Shown here piece after piece: positions 13,438 to 14,361 of a stretch of 14,361 bases of DNA. Each line of letters begins with the position of its first letter. Position 1 is the first letter of the stretch. The translations under genes were made by a program, and so were the position numbers. The notes below the pieces were generated by a model that did not search any database, was not told the DNA's origin, and saw nothing but the letters and a program-made list of their open reading frames with translations. The stretch is from an uncultured Bacillota bacterium (GTDB lineage: Bacteria > Bacillota > Clostridia > Christensenellales > QAND01). The stretch lies in NCBI GenBank assembly GCA_905208455.1, contig CAJLPK010000040.1, positions 1 through 14,361 on the forward strand. The letters are read 5' to 3'.

Positions 13438-14361
13438 ACGTTTTTGTCCTCCCTGCGGCGAATATACAGGCGGATGGGCGTGCCCTCAAACCCAAAGGTA
13501 TGCCTGAGCTGGTTTTCCAAATACCGCTTATAGGAAAAATGCATCAGCTCCGGGTCGTTGACAAACAGCACGAATGTCGGCGGCTGCACGGCCACCTGCG
13601 TGGCATAGAGGATATTCAGCCGACGGCCCTTATCCGTCGGGGGCTGTACAGTGGCGGTGGCCTGGTTGACAGCCTCGTTCAATAGGCCCGTGGAAATGCG
13701 CAGCATGCTCTGCTCATACACATGGCCGATGAGCTGAAAGATCTTATCCACGCGCTGACCTGTTACTGCGGAAGTAAACAGCGTCGGCGCATAGGAAACG
13801 AATTGCAGCTCGCGGGCGATGTCCTTTTTGAATTGGTTCATGGTATGGGTATCTTTTTCGACCAGATCCCATTTATTGACAACGACGATGCACGCTTTCC
13901 CTTCCTCATGGGCAAAGCCTGCGATTTTGGTGTCCTGCTCTGTTACGCCCTTGGTCGCGTCGATGACAAGCAGCACGACATCCGCCCGCCGGATTGCTGC
14001 CAGCGCGCGCACCACGCCATAGCGCTCGATGCTGTTTTCCCCGATGGCGCGCTTTCTCCTAAGCCCGGCGGTATCAATGAGAATATAATCCTGCCCGTCA
14101 CGGGTAAAGGGCGTATCAATGGCGTCGCGCGTGGTGCCCGGCATATCCTCCACGATGACGCGGGTGGTGCCCAGCATATAATTGACCAGCGAGCTTTTGC
14201 CCACATTGGGCTTACCGATGACGGCGATTTCCAGCGGCTTTTCGCCCTGCTCCTCCGGCTCCTGTACGGGCAGGTGCGAGACGATCTCATCCAGCACATC
14301 ACCGATGCCGATGCCCAGGGTTGCGGAAATGGGGAATGGGTCGCCCATGCCCAGGGCATAG
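13434..14361 (-). CDS. der: GTPase Der (EngA), partial: N-terminus outside window
   Basis: Essential tandem-domain GTPase that binds the ribosome and helps 50S subunit assembly. The 308 visible residues start inside the G5 region of the first G domain (YALGMGDPFPISA), followed by an acidic linker. The complete second G domain has G1 GKPNVGKSS, G2 MPGTTRDAI, G3 DTAG, G4 NKWD and G5 TSA. The C-terminal KH-like domain ends with HTFGFEGTPIRLYIRRRED, the conserved family tail. Full-length Der is about 440 residues, so roughly the first 130 lie beyond the right edge. The frame stays open to the last base, so the Met at 14348 is internal, not a start. It is the upstream partner of plsY in a coupled operon. 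Confidence 0.97.
   Translation of the reverse strand, partial: YALGMGDPFPISATLGIGIGDVLDEIVSHLPVQEPEEQGEKPLEIAVIGKPNVGKSSLVNYMLGTTRVIVEDMPGTTRDAIDTPFTRDGQDYILIDTAGLRRKRAIGENSIERYGVVRALAAIRRADVVLLVIDATKGVTEQDTKIAGFAHEEGKACIVVVNKWDLVEKDTHTMNQFKKDIARELQFVSYAPTLFTSAVTGQRVDKIFQLIGHVYEQSMLRISTGLLNEAVNQATATVQPPTDKGRRLNILYATQVAVQPPTFVLFVNDPELMHFSYKRYLENQLRHTFGFEGTPIRLYIRRREDKNV

Noticed and set aside
1..14361. Mobile element, CRISPR array, prophage or defence island
   Set aside because: No transposase, integrase, terminal inverted repeats, spaced direct repeats or nuclease/toxin genes were found. The genes are mostly housekeeping, metabolic and surface functions.

Overview
The window looks like a chromosomal stretch from a spore-forming, fairly GC-rich member of the Clostridia. 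The main clue is a full-length stage IV sporulation protein A (SpoIVA) next to plsY and der. Further clues are strong AGGAGG ribosome binding sites, compact sigma-A-type promoters, short GC hairpin plus U-tract terminators, aldo/keto reductases carrying 4Fe-4S clusters of an anaerobic type, and an InlB-repeat surface protein like those of gut Firmicutes. I see no phage genes, insertion sequences, CRISPR array or integrase.

Layout. At the left edge lies the 5' part of a cysteine synthase gene (minus strand, cut by the window start). It is followed by a 542-base gene-free stretch that holds a divergent promoter pair sharing a CCTA/TAGG inverted repeat, and a GC-rich, hairpin-rich segment. The only plus-strand gene follows, a 120-residue uncharacterised protein with its own promoter and terminator. 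Everything from about 1.6 kb to the right end is on the minus strand. In coordinate order these are a tRNA-Pro(GGG), an EamA/DMT-family transporter, a 1102-residue secreted repeat protein, an sn-glycerol-1-phosphate dehydrogenase of the EgsA/AraM family, two tandem paralogous aldo/keto reductase-ferredoxin fusions, spoIVA, an acetamidase/formamidase-family protein, plsY, and the C-terminal two-thirds of der.

How the genes relate. der and plsY overlap by four bases (ATGA) and are translationally coupled. In many Firmicutes gpsA follows plsY and precedes spoIVA; here that place is taken by an amidase, and no gpsA is seen. The window instead carries a glycerol-1-phosphate dehydrogenase, which reduces the same substrate (DHAP) to the opposite stereoisomer. 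The two reductases form a probable two-gene operon that arose by duplication. Most other genes look monocistronic, each with its own hairpin terminator.

Most worth a second look: the perfect palindrome lying exactly in the promoter spacer of the glycerol-1-phosphate dehydrogenase gene; the gpsA-less der-plsY-amidase-spoIVA order; a Thr-to-Met change in the SpoIVA sensor-threonine pair; a non-LPXTG (QTGD) sorting signal on the surface protein; the divergent cysK regulatory region; and the recently duplicated or gene-converted reductases. I did not find a convincing new multi-gene defence or mobile system.
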